Below, one piece after another: positions 1-7,520 of a stretch of DNA of 12,667 bases (its first letter is position 1; every line of letters begins with the position of its first letter). The DNA is from DASQBT01 sp049578545. GTDB taxonomy: Bacteria; Pseudomonadota; Gammaproteobacteria; Burkholderiales; Thiobacillaceae. Below the pieces are notes generated by a model. That model saw only the letters and a list, made by a program, of their open reading frames with translations, made no database searches and was not told the origin of the DNA. The translations under genes were made by a program, and so were the position numbers. The DNA is taken from assembly GCA_049578545.1 (NCBI GenBank), contig JBAUMF010000029.1:1-12667 (forward strand). The letters run 5' to 3'.

Positions 1-590
1 CCACGCGGTTGGCCGCTCCGGTCCTGGACGGGGGTCGCGAGCCGGAGCACCGGTTTGTAGGGGACCTCCACCTGTCCGTGCTCGACGTTGAGATCGAGCG
101 GGGACATATAGATTTCGTCGGGTTTGAACCGCTTGGTCTTTGTGAAGTAATAGCTATCAGCCTTGTTCTGCAGCTGGTCCTTCCGTACCGGCGTGGGATG
201 ACCGTCCACATTGTTTATGCGCGCCCGTTCCAACCCGGTCTCGTCAATCCAGGACACCTGGTCATAAATCTTGTTGTAGGTGATCAGGTTAAGGAAGGCG
301 GCTTCCATGTCCCTGACCGCAGCCGTGCCGCCGCCGTCGACGGCCCGACGTACTGCGGCTGCCTTAGCGAATGTGCGCAGTTGTTGCAGTGGTACCTGCA
401 TTCCGCCGTCCAGGCGCCGGACACCCAAGACAACTTTGCTGACCTCGTTGGAACGGACCAGGTTCAACTCGCCTGCAATCCGCTGATGTCCTACGTACCA
501 TGCGCCACCGAGCACTAGCAGAGCAACGGGAATGAAGAGTACAGAAAACAGACGGAACGGGAACATGTCCCATTGCCTCACACTATTCAC
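1..590 (-). CDS. Membrane sensor protein, N-terminal part (dCache-like periplasmic sensor; kinase or diguanylate cyclase), truncated by window edge
   Basis: An open frame of 196 codons runs off the left edge with no stop. I start it at GTG 590 because GGAG (597-600) sits six bases upstream; an in-frame ATG lies at 566. Residues about 12-33 form one hydrophobic segment, so the protein is probably anchored with the following region in the periplasm. After it come a helical stretch beginning RSNEVSKVVLGVRRLDGG and, around residues 125-185, the conserved blocks YDQVSWIDETG, KADSYYFTKT and IYMSPLDLNVEHGQVE. These blocks are typical of double-Cache sensor domains in front of histidine kinases or GGDEF/EAL proteins. 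The output domain lies outside the window, so the activity and the ligand cannot be named. It is the only intact gene on its side of the decayed region at 591-1872. A hairpin-capable inverted repeat lies about 30 bases upstream of the start. The family-level call is firm; the type of output is open. Confidence 0.75.
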   Translation of the reverse strand, partial: MNSVRQWDMFPFRLFSVLFIPVALLVLGGAWYVGHQRIAGELNLVRSNEVSKVVLGVRRLDGGMQVPLQQLRTFAKAAAVRRAVDGGGTAAVRDMEAAFLNLITYNKIYDQVSWIDETGLERARINNVDGHPTPVRKDQLQNKADSYYFTKTKRFKPDEIYMSPLDLNVEHGQVEVPYKPVLRLATPVQDRSGQPR

Positions 591-620
591 GGTGGTCTCC
601 TGAATATGAACACTCGCAGC

Positions 621-646
621 GGGGTTATTGAGCCGGCCCTAACCCC
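621..646 (-). repeat. Inverted repeat GGGGTTA-N12-TAACCCC upstream of the sensor gene
   Basis: Two perfect 7-base arms (621-627 and 640-646) flank a 12-base GC-rich centre that contains GCCGGC. The element ends 31 bases before the GTG start of the sensor gene, inside its likely leader or promoter. There is no T-run on either side, so an intrinsic terminator is unlikely. An operator or a leader hairpin is possible. No known binding site is recognised. Confidence 0.4.
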
Positions 647-1019
647 GTGTTTCGTTAAATTGGCTGGGGCGCGGATATGCGCCTGTGTTTGTGCCCCAAG
701 GTGCTGCTGGCAGTAATACAAGAAAAAAGGGGTGCAAAGAACACGGATTTAATGAAGCCTCAGTGCTTTTGGTCCGGATTGGCGTACATAGAAGTGATGT
801 TTAGCTTATGCGGTAGATCGAATGAATAAGTCTGCGGCGCCCATGCGAGAACTATGCTGAATGACTTGAAGGAGAGCGCGGCGTTCATGCGCATGAGTTG
901 GTTCATGTCTTTGCCCCCATCCACGCCAAAGCCGCGAAAGCTAATATGAGGCGGATGCAATGGGAAAGTTCATCACCGCGTAAACAATCTAAATGGGGAA
1001 TTCCTTTAGCGGCCTAAGG

Positions 1020-1300
1020 AAGGTCCCAATCAGTGACGATTGATGTCAACGGCGTGGGAGTGCCGGCGGCTATGATTCTCCGAGGGGGGATCTTTGCACC
1101 TGGAACTGAAAGCCGTGCAGCGGATCGAGGGGGGAACTGGATCGGAGGCAGTCACCGCATTGACACAACTATTGTTACGTCAACCAGAATGCCACATCGA
1201 CTGAGCTTAAGCAGCTCAGCCAAAAACTGATGTTCGGGGATATCGGAGGCGGTGTTGAATGACTCAAAAAGGGTTTGCCAGCTTGATATTCGATGTTGTC
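1020..1300 (-). pseudogene. Frameshifted relic of a DUF692 (MbnB/BufB-like) family protein
   Basis: Read on the minus strand from about 1264 to 1176, one frame gives DIPEHQFLAELLKLSRCGIL followed by VDV. Shifting by one base at about 1175 continues as NNSCVNAVTASDP. Together these match the DUF692 core pattern, in which (E)FLAE..RR.GCGLLLDVNN.YVNA.NHG.DP is highly conserved around metal-binding residues. Farther on, frames again hint at the family's LAGH and DTHD metal motifs (HSHAVDINRH, then DWDLP near 1020-1040), but stops and shifts interrupt them. On the upstream side an ENI-like stretch (DNIEYQ, near 1290-1300) may be the family's LLLEN block. Members are multinuclear iron enzymes that modify cysteine in small metal-binding peptides and normally stand beside a DUF2063 partner and a short precursor. 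No partner or precursor is visible here. The core match is good; the ends are uncertain. Confidence 0.5.
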
Positions 1301-1872
1301 AGCGTGACGGACCGGTCGGGGTCGCCTGCCGCTTCCCATAATCCGTCGGTGGTCTCGATGCCACCCAAGTTGCGAGCCCTCAATGACCGTTGAGGCCGAT
1401 GAGTAGGCGGAAGGTCGGCAAAGTCGATTGGGAGGTTCTTGATCAGTTACCAGCCATTCACGGCATCCAATTCTTCTGTGACGCTATGACCCAGTTGGCC
1501 GGGGGCTGCCTTTGGGGACATACCTCGTCCGCTCCAAGTCTGAAAATTCTGTCGAGAGCCAACGCCTCAAGAAATGTGAGGGTTGATATATTCCTCCATT
1601 TTTTCTTGGCGCGATCACTTCCGTTTTGGATTCTTTACCGGACATTGCCCAGGAAATTCAGGAACAGCAGCTTGTATGGTTGGGGGACGTTATCGGCTTT
1701 CTTCTGCAACATGGAAGAAGCTGGGGTGGAGGGGCGAATGACTGCATCTGCTTTCCTCATCAAGAGACAGACGCCCTTGCTCTGTTCCTTGAATGACTTA
1801 GCTTCCAGCCGAAGCGGTCATGGGGCGGAGGAAATACGAATGCCCCGTGTTGGGCCATTTGTGGACCCTTGT

Positions 1873-2802
1873 CTAGACGGCCAGCCCGGCTCCCCTCAAT
1901 GTGGGCAGCATGGCCTGTGCGGCCTTCCTGCCCTCGTCGATTGCCTCGGCGGCGCGGTGGAATTCCAGCAGTTGCAGATGGGCGAGGTGGGGCGTGATCA
2001 GAAGGTCCGGCGGCTCGCCGGCGAGCCGGCTGCGGCCGATGTGCACCTGCATGATGTTGAGGCTGGTGGCGATGGTATCGAACAGGGCAGGCGGGCTGTC
2101 GCCTGCCTCCCGCCAGCTCCAGGGCAGTTGCAAGTTGGCGAAGCGGTCCTGGACCCGCTTCCTCAATTGGTCGGCTCGCCCTTTCGGAGCCTGCGCCTTC
2201 TCGCTGGCGGCGGGTGACCGCCGACGCCTGAGATGACGCCCGATGATGTCCGCATTGAGGTCCACCGCAATCACGGTTTCGGCACCCATGGCCCTGCACA
2301 GGGAGACGGGCACCGGGTTGACCAGTCCACCGTCCACCAGCCAGCGTCCATCGCGCCGCGCCGGGGTGAACAGGGCGGGCAGCGCAATGGAGGCGCGTAC
2401 CGCGTCAAGCACTTTGCCCTCGCGCAGCCAGACCTCCCGCCCGCTGGCGAGGTCCGTGGCCACCGCGGCAAAGCGCAGGGGCAAGGTGGTGATCTCCTGA
2501 TCCTGGATGTGTCCGCGGAAGAACTCGATGAGCTTGGCACCCTTGATCACGCCGCCACCCAGGCTGAAGTCGAAGTAGCTCGCCACCTTGGGCAGCGTCA
2601 GCTCCCGGACCCAGGCCTCCAGGCGCTCCAGCTCGCCAGACGCGTAGGCCGCGCCCACCAAGGCGCCAATGGAGGTGCCGCAGACGATGTCAGGCTCCAC
2701 GCCGGCCTCGGCCAGGGCCCGGATAACGCCGATGTGTGACCAGCCCCGGGCGGAACCGCTGCCAAGGGCCAGGCCGATGATGGGTTTGTCGACAGCAGGC
2801 AC
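1873..2802 (-). CDS. Patatin-like phospholipase / serine hydrolase (RssA/NTE type)
   Basis: A 309-residue protein with the complete patatin layout. The oxyanion-hole loop is GSGSARG at residues 14-20, the nucleophile motif is GTSIG with Ser44, and the catalytic Asp is in DGGLVNP with Asp157. This Ser-Asp dyad hydrolyses acyl esters of phospholipids or lysophospholipids. There is no signal peptide, so it probably acts in the cytoplasm or at the inner face of the membrane, as for RssA-type proteins. Residues about 185-250 are basic and less conserved, and the C-terminal part is helical. Start choice is uncertain: the frame is open only back to TTG 2820, directly after a TAA, and neither TTG 2820 nor GTG 2802 has a good ribosome site. 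I prefer GTG 2802 because it leaves the usual short lead-in (PAVDKPIIGLALG). It follows the TPR gene by 186 bases. No clear terminator follows. The substrate is unknown. Confidence 0.9.
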   Translation of the reverse strand: MPAVDKPIIGLALGSGSARGWSHIGVIRALAEAGVEPDIVCGTSIGALVGAAYASGELERLEAWVRELTLPKVASYFDFSLGGGVIKGAKLIEFFRGHIQDQEITTLPLRFAAVATDLASGREVWLREGKVLDAVRASIALPALFTPARRDGRWLVDGGLVNPVPVSLCRAMGAETVIAVDLNADIIGRHLRRRRSPAASEKAQAPKGRADQLRKRVQDRFANLQLPWSWREAGDSPPALFDTIATSLNIMQVHIGRSRLAGEPPDLLITPHLAHLQLLEFHRAAEAIDEGRKAAQAMLPTLRGAGLAV

Positions 2803-2988
2803 CGAGCAACGATACCCCAATTACGGCCCGGATAGGAGTCAACTCTTCGATCCGAGGCCTTTACTCCCTGTGGAACCCGCTCCCCGTTCATGTCGGCCTG
2901 GTTACCTGTCCGTTCCCGATCTAGAACATGGCCCGGTAAATCCCAACTCATGCCATCACAGCGACGTCTGACGAGCGCATCCACGCTG

Positions 2989-3783
2989 TCAGTTCCAGTC
3001 ATCCCCGCCCATGCTCGAACCATCGTCCCAGGAACCATCGCTTATCCCGAAATCCTGACCACCCATATCGTTCTGAGGCGGGGTGAAATGATCGGCGTTC
3101 GCAGGGGGCACGGCGTGAGAGCTGTTTGGATTGCCATCCAGGAAGTGATGCATCAGTTCTTCGCCGGCCACCATTCCGGCGCCCACTGCCGCACCAGTTG
3201 CCAATCCGCCCAGAATTCCGGACCCCACACCGCCCCCCGGGGATCCCATGCCCCCAGCAGGATAAGGTTGCATCGGAGTCGTCGTGCCAGAGCCTGGAGA
3301 ACTGACCGCCGGCATTGCACTGCCGCGCATGATGAAGCGAACGGCAACGAGGATGAGAACCAGCAGACCAGCTCCGATCACCAACAGGCTCCAGGGAGAG
3401 GGGTGGTTGGGAATAGGACGTAGAGGGTGTGAGGTCATACCCGCCAAGGCGTTCGACCCGGAAAGCCGGCTGTTAAGGGACTGGACGGATTGGGGTTTGG
3501 CAAAGGGCAGTCCCGGCGCCAGACGTTCGGCTTTGGCCAGTTCTGTCCTTGCATCGTTAAAGCGTCCCTGCTTGGTCAGCAGTTCTGCTTCGACAAAATG
3601 GGCTTTGGCACTGTCGGGGTGCTCTCGAAGGACCTGTTCCATCATGGTCTGCGCATCGGCCATTCGGCCATTCTCGGCCGCCCGATAGACCTGCTGGATC
3701 GTCGGGTCAGCAGCGTAGGACGTAACCCCACCAACGGCCGTTGAAACCAGCAAGAAAAGACCCAGAATCATTTTCTTGGACAT
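2989..3783 (-). CDS. Secreted TPR-containing membrane protein with glycine-rich C-terminus
   Basis: A 264-residue protein. ATG 3783 is chosen over the longer frame (from 4008) because AGGAGT (3791-3796) lies seven bases upstream and a typical signal peptide follows (MSKK, hydrophobic 6-20, likely cleavage near SYA-AD at 24-26). Residues about 27-92 form one or two TPR-like helical pairs (VYRAAENGRMADAQTMMEQV; AKAHFVEAELLTKQGRFNDA). A linker follows, then a transmembrane helix at about 132-149. The C-terminal third is low-complexity and glycine-rich, with a glycine-zipper-like run at 183-207 (GGGVGSGILGGLATGAAVGA), an acidic Gly/Ser/Asp tail and a final GGDDWN. The TPR part is expected in the periplasm. 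Similar unnamed TPR proteins occur in beta- and gammaproteobacteria; I know of no assigned function. It has its own promoter downstream of kdpE, so it is probably not just a kdp operon member. Confidence 0.85.
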   Translation of the reverse strand: MSKKMILGLFLLVSTAVGGVTSYAADPTIQQVYRAAENGRMADAQTMMEQVLREHPDSAKAHFVEAELLTKQGRFNDARTELAKAERLAPGLPFAKPQSVQSLNSRLSGSNALAGMTSHPLRPIPNHPSPWSLLVIGAGLLVLILVAVRFIMRGSAMPAVSSPGSGTTTPMQPYPAGGMGSPGGGVGSGILGGLATGAAVGAGMVAGEELMHHFLDGNPNSSHAVPPANADHFTPPQNDMGGQDFGISDGSWDDGSSMGGDDWN

Positions 3784-3858
3784 ATTTACAACTCCTGTGT
3801 AACAGCACAAAACGCACGCAGACTTGAGAGGAATACGGGCGGGCGACAGAATGGTAGC

Positions 3859-3888
3859 GTTATATGGCGTCAGGACGGCAAATTTCAA
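3859..3888 (-). promoter_or_regulatory. Sigma70-type promoter of the TPR gene
   Basis: On the minus strand TTGAAA (3883-3888) is separated by 18 bases from TATAAC (3859-3864), close to consensus in both boxes. Transcription would begin near 3852, giving a leader of about 68 bases before ATG 3783. The -35 box lies inside one arm of an inverted repeat, so control at this promoter is likely. Confidence 0.6.
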
Positions 3889-3928
3889 GGTCCTCACAAA
3901 ACCTGTGGCAAACTGAAATTTGCACAGG
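3878..3928. repeat. Two overlapping inverted repeats at the TPR-gene promoter
   Basis: First repeat: GCAAATTTCA (3878-3887) and its exact complement TGAAATTTGC (3914-3923) are 26 bases apart. Second repeat: CCTGTGGCAAA (3902-3912) and TTTGCACAGG (3919-3928) pair perfectly over ten bases apart from one extra G, with a six-base loop. They share the 3919-3923 arm, so the two pairings exclude each other. One arm of the first covers the -35 box, and the second lies just upstream of it. This is the expected geometry of an operator, but no known regulator site is recognised. Confidence 0.5.
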
Positions 3929-4034
3929 CAGGGTGCCAGCCATGATTTCACAAGACATGCTGTTTTTGGCCGCGGACGAGAAAGTGCGTTACCCTCTGCT
4001 CTCATCAATCTGAGGCGCGCGGGGGCCCCAGAAA

Positions 4035-4080
4035 GCGGACTTTACTAACTGCACCGCGGGTCGGGAAGTGGGGAGTCCGC
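4035..4080 (-). repeat. Long-loop inverted repeat just after kdpE
   Basis: GCGGACT (4035-4041) and AGTCCGC (4074-4080) could pair across 32 bases shortly after the kdpE stop, followed on the minus strand by TTTCT. The loop is long and the T-run poor, so it is at best a weak end-of-operon structure. No better terminator for kdp is visible between 3784 and 4092. Confidence 0.25.
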
Positions 4081-4092
4081 AATGGCTCCTTG

Positions 4093-4797
4093 TTAGCTGT
4101 CTAGGACAAATCGATACCCCACTCCTGATTCCGTGCGTATATAAGTGGGCCGAGTCGGATTGACTTCCAGTTTTCGGCGCAACCCTGTCATGTATACGCG
4201 CAGATAGTGTGTGTCTTCCGCATGGCTTGGCCCCCACACTTCCTTCAACAGTTGTCGATGAGTAAGAACCCGTCCGGCGTTGGCAATGAGCAGAACAAGC
4301 AATTTATATTCAATGGGTGTGAGGTGTATGGGCGAGTCCTTTCGCGATACCTGCCGACGCGCCATATCCACCGTAATCTCGCCGAAATTGATTAATGGAC
4401 CTTCTGGATTGCCTACTCGTTTCCGGCGTAAGAGGGCACGAACCCGCGCCAGCAACTCGGCCACCCCAAAGGGTTTAGTCAGGTAGTCATCTGCTCCACG
4501 GTCCAGTGCACTGACCTTATCGGTTTCATTTGCTCGAGCGGAAAGAATCAGGATGGGTACCGCCGACCAGGTTCGTATATCCCCGACGACCTCAACGCCA
4601 TCCCGATCGGGTAAGCCGAGATCCAGAATGATCAGGTCGGGCTTGCGCGTGGCCGCTTCCATCAGCCCTCGCTCGGCCGTTCCTGCCTCGGCCACGCTGC
4701 AACCCTCCGACGTCAGTGCCGTGTGAACGAAGTGCCGAATCTGCGGCTCGTCCTCGATGATAAGGACCGCTGGGGCAGGCACACGTGAGTCTTCCAT
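4093..4797 (-). CDS. kdpE: KdpE, potassium-responsive OmpR-family response regulator
   Basis: A 234-residue DNA-binding response regulator. The receiver domain (about 8-122) has the acidic pair Glu15-Asp16, phospho-acceptor Asp59 in LIILDLGLP, Ser86 and Lys108 in the LTKPF motif. A winged-helix OmpR/PhoB output domain follows (about 135-232), with LTPIEYKLLVLL, the recognition-helix region and the YIRTESGVGYRF wing at the end. It is phosphorylated by KdpD and activates the kdp promoter when potassium is limiting. The ATG at 4797 overlaps the kdpD stop (TGATG), so the two are translationally coupled. GGGAG ends five bases upstream of this ATG. A GTG directly before it (4800) is too close to that site. 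Tandem TCTTARC repeats at 12222-12260 are the likely targets. Confidence 0.97.
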   Translation of the reverse strand: MEDSRVPAPAVLIIEDEPQIRHFVHTALTSEGCSVAEAGTAERGLMEAATRKPDLIILDLGLPDRDGVEVVGDIRTWSAVPILILSARANETDKVSALDRGADDYLTKPFGVAELLARVRALLRRKRVGNPEGPLINFGEITVDMARRQVSRKDSPIHLTPIEYKLLVLLIANAGRVLTHRQLLKEVWGPSHAEDTHYLRVYMTGLRRKLEVNPTRPTYIRTESGVGYRFVLDS

Positions 4798-7511
4798 CAC
4801 ATCTCCCGTGGAACATCGGGGGGTTCGCCGACCGGCAGCGTGATGATGAATTTCGCCCCGCCCTCAGGACGGTTTTGCGCGCGCACGGTTCCCTTGTGAG
4901 CCAGCACAATGGCACGAACGATGGACAAGCCCAGACCCACCCCACTGACCGAGGACTCCTCCTGACCCCGGGTGAATTTCTCGAATACCCGTTCCTCCCT
5001 GCCAGGTGGAAGTCCCGGACCATTGTCCGCGACCGTGATCTTGACCTGATTGCCCTCGTGCCAGGCGGCAATATCGATTCTACTGCCCTCCGGTGTGTAT
5101 TTTGCTGCATTCTCCAGCAGATTACCGAAGACCCGTTCCATGAGGACCGTATCGAATTCAAGCAGTGGCAGGTCCGCGGGAAGATCCACATGCACCGAAT
5201 GCCTAGCGAGTTGTTTGGACAGGCTTTGCAGGGCTGAACCCACCACCTCTTCAAGCGGTTGCCATTCGCGCTTGAGCTGGACTTCTCCTTCCTGTAGACG
5301 GGCCATATCGAGCAGATTGCTTACCATCACGCTGGTACGCAGTGACTCAGAACGGATGGCCTGCGCAATCTCTGCCTGAGCCGCAGGCAGAGGTGGCCCG
5401 GCCAGGGGCAGTGAGTCGGCGAGCCCCGCAAGCACGGTGAGGGGCGTGCGTAAGTCATGTGACAGTGCAGACAGCAAACCATTGCGCAGGCGTTCGGACT
5501 CCATGCGCACCAGTGCGTTCTGCGCCACCTCCACGTAGTGCACGCGTTCCAGCGCAAGGGCGATCTGGGCAGCCAGTGTTTCCAGCAGGCGGGCTTGCTC
5601 AGGGAGGAAGAGCAACCGCCTGTGGGTCGGGAGCATGGCCAGCACACCGCGTGTCCGCATCGGTGCCTTGAGCGGCAGGTAATACATGGGGGCCCCCGCC
5701 AAACTCTGCGTACCCAGCCCCGCGGGTTGCTGGTTGTCATAAACCCATTGGGCAATGGCCGGGTCAATCGGCAGGTCCGTGTGCGCTGGCAAGGTCGTTA
5801 GCGAATGGACCCTCTCGTTTGCATCCGGCAGCAGGATGGATACCTTGGCCTGGAATACCCCCTCCAGATGATTTCGTGCTGACTCCACAATCTGCTCTGC
5901 CATCAGTGCACCCGCCAGTTCCTTGCCCAACTCGTTGAGCACCCGTGTGCGGCGTTCACGCGACTCTGCGATGCGAGCCTGATAGCGCAAGTTGGCAGCG
6001 AGCGTGCTGATGGTCAACCCCACCACCAGCATGATCGCGAACGTGATCAGGTAGCGGGTATCCGCGACCGTGAATGACAGCTGGGGCGGAACAAAGAAGA
6101 AGTCAAAAGCCAGTACGCTCAGAACTGAACCGAGAATGGCTGGGCCGCGTCCGAAACGGGCGGCTACCCAGACCACGCCCACCAGATAGAACATGATGAG
6201 GTTGGCCAGGTCAAAATGTCGCGTCAGCAAACTGTCAAGAACTGTGGTCGCGACGCATACCGCCAGCGCCCATCCATAGCCCGGCCAATGAGCCTCTCCG
6301 GAAGACTCCATCCCTGGTTCGAGTGATGCGGCTTGGGCCTTGCCGCCCGGAGGCGCTCCTTCCTCATGGGCCACGACATATAGATCAACATCGTTGGCCC
6401 GTTCAGAGAGGCGATCTGAAAGCGGCGCGCGCAGCATGCGCGACAGCCCGGTGCGCAGGCTTTTTCCGACCACGAGCTTGGATACGTTGCGGCTGCGCGC
6501 ATAATCAAGCAGCGTACCTACATCTTCCTGTCCGGAAAGAACAGCCGTATCCGCTCCCAATTCACGGGCCAATGCCAAGGTCTTCAGAATCTTGTCGCGA
6601 CTGAGGTCTGACAGGCGCTGCAAGTGGGGCGTCTCTACGTAGACCGCAACCCAGTCGGCATGCAGGCTGGCTGCCAGGCGCGAAGCGGCTCGCACCAGCC
6701 GGTCACCGCCCGCACCCGGGCCGACGCAGGCCACTAGACGCTCCTTGGCCTGCCACACGGTTGCAATAGCCTGATCCGCACGATACTCGCGCATCTGGGC
6801 ATCGACCCGATCGGCCGTACGTCGCAGCGACAGCTCGCGCAAGGCAATCAAGTTGCCTTTGCGAAAGAAATTGCGGATGGCACGTTCGGCCTGCTGGGCA
6901 AAATAGACCTTGCCCTCCTTCATGCGTTGCAGCAGTTCGTCCGGAGGCAAGTCCACCAGAGCGACTTCGTCAGCCCGCTCGAACACTAGGTCAGGGATGG
7001 TTTCCCGTACCTGGATTCCGGTAATTGCGCCGACGATGTCGTTCAGGCTTTCAAGATGCTGGACATTCACGGTTGAATAGACATCCATGCCCGCCGCCAG
7101 CAGCTCTTCCACGTCCTGCCAGCGTTTAGGATGGCGCGAGCCGGGCACATTCGAATGCGCCAGTTCGTCGACCAGCAGCAGCGCGGGCTTGCGCTCTTTG
7201 GCGGCATCCAGATCAAACTCCTTGAGTTCGCGACCCTGATAGGAAACAACCCTGGCCGGCAACTGTTCAAGACCTTCCAGCAACTGAGCGGTCTCGGAAC
7301 GTCCGTGGGTTTCAGCGACGCCGACCACGACGTCGATCCCCTGGCTCTTCATAATTCGCGCCGCGTTCAACATCGCGTATGTCTTGCCCACGCCGGGGCA
7401 AGCGCCGAAGAATAATTTCAGCTTGCCTCTCTTGGCTCGCGCAACGTCGGATTCGATACGGGCAAGCAGCGCATCGGGGTCCGGCCTGGATTCGGGTTCG
7501 TTTGCAGGCAT
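4797..7511 (-). CDS. kdpD: KdpD, potassium/turgor sensor histidine kinase
   Basis: A 904-residue full-length kinase, the family's usual size. In order: the KdpD N-terminal domain with Walker A GACPGVGKT (36-44) and VDELAHSN (114-121); a universal-stress-like domain (about 255-382, with KLVVGKSLRTG); a DUF4118 membrane region with four helices (about 413-507); an arginine-rich patch RERRTRV right after the last helix; a GAF-like domain (about 525-660); HisKA with His685 in SALSHDLRTPL; and HATPase with N-box NLLENAAKYT, DNGPGL (829-834) and GVGLGLS (857-863). It senses low potassium or ionic stress at the inner membrane, phosphorylates KdpE, and dephosphorylates it when potassium is ample. It starts nine bases after kdpC. 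The bases before ATG 7511 show no good ribosome site, so its translation may depend on coupling from kdpC. Confidence 0.97.
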   Translation of the reverse strand: MPANEPESRPDPDALLARIESDVARAKRGKLKLFFGACPGVGKTYAMLNAARIMKSQGIDVVVGVAETHGRSETAQLLEGLEQLPARVVSYQGRELKEFDLDAAKERKPALLLVDELAHSNVPGSRHPKRWQDVEELLAAGMDVYSTVNVQHLESLNDIVGAITGIQVRETIPDLVFERADEVALVDLPPDELLQRMKEGKVYFAQQAERAIRNFFRKGNLIALRELSLRRTADRVDAQMREYRADQAIATVWQAKERLVACVGPGAGGDRLVRAASRLAASLHADWVAVYVETPHLQRLSDLSRDKILKTLALARELGADTAVLSGQEDVGTLLDYARSRNVSKLVVGKSLRTGLSRMLRAPLSDRLSERANDVDLYVVAHEEGAPPGGKAQAASLEPGMESSGEAHWPGYGWALAVCVATTVLDSLLTRHFDLANLIMFYLVGVVWVAARFGRGPAILGSVLSVLAFDFFFVPPQLSFTVADTRYLITFAIMLVVGLTISTLAANLRYQARIAESRERRTRVLNELGKELAGALMAEQIVESARNHLEGVFQAKVSILLPDANERVHSLTTLPAHTDLPIDPAIAQWVYDNQQPAGLGTQSLAGAPMYYLPLKAPMRTRGVLAMLPTHRRLLFLPEQARLLETLAAQIALALERVHYVEVAQNALVRMESERLRNGLLSALSHDLRTPLTVLAGLADSLPLAGPPLPAAQAEIAQAIRSESLRTSVMVSNLLDMARLQEGEVQLKREWQPLEEVVGSALQSLSKQLARHSVHVDLPADLPLLEFDTVLMERVFGNLLENAAKYTPEGSRIDIAAWHEGNQVKITVADNGPGLPPGREERVFEKFTRGQEESSVSGVGLGLSIVRAIVLAHKGTVRAQNRPEGGAKFIITLPVGEPPDVPREM

Positions 7512-7520
7512 GCGGATAGT

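Larger units (their letters stand above)
591..1872. other. 1.28-kb region without an intact gene; degraded coding remnants
   Basis: No frame on either strand gives a convincing complete protein with a ribosome site. A DUF692-like relic is recognisable at about 1020-1300 (listed separately). Elsewhere there are short protein-like stretches. On the minus strand 760-960 is open for 66 codons (ending ANPDQKH) but not recognised. Around 1606-1797 both strands are open in the same codon register for about 60 codons: the plus strand reads LPDIAQEIQEQQLVWLGDV without an ATG start, and the minus strand ends KLLFLNFLGNVR. A 275-codon plus-strand frame beginning at 1390 overlaps the patatin gene in antisense over its second half and has no recognisable domain. 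I read the whole stretch as a decaying accessory region. Confidence 0.5.

Noticed and set aside
9..518. 169-codon plus-strand frame at the left edge
   Set aside because: It lies opposite the dCache sensor gene, which shows clear family motifs, a ribosome site and a membrane segment.
1390..2217. 275-codon plus-strand open frame
   Set aside because: Its second half is antisense to the catalytic patatin gene, whose motifs are unambiguous. The first half has no domain and lies in the decayed region.
3784..4008. N-terminal 75-codon extension of the TPR gene
   Set aside because: It covers the promoter and inverted repeats, encodes no signal peptide at its own start, and the internal ATG 3783 has an ideal ribosome site and signal sequence.
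4012..4030. GC-rich palindrome GGGGCCCC after kdpE as a terminator
   Set aside because: The stem is very short and no T-run follows on the minus strand.
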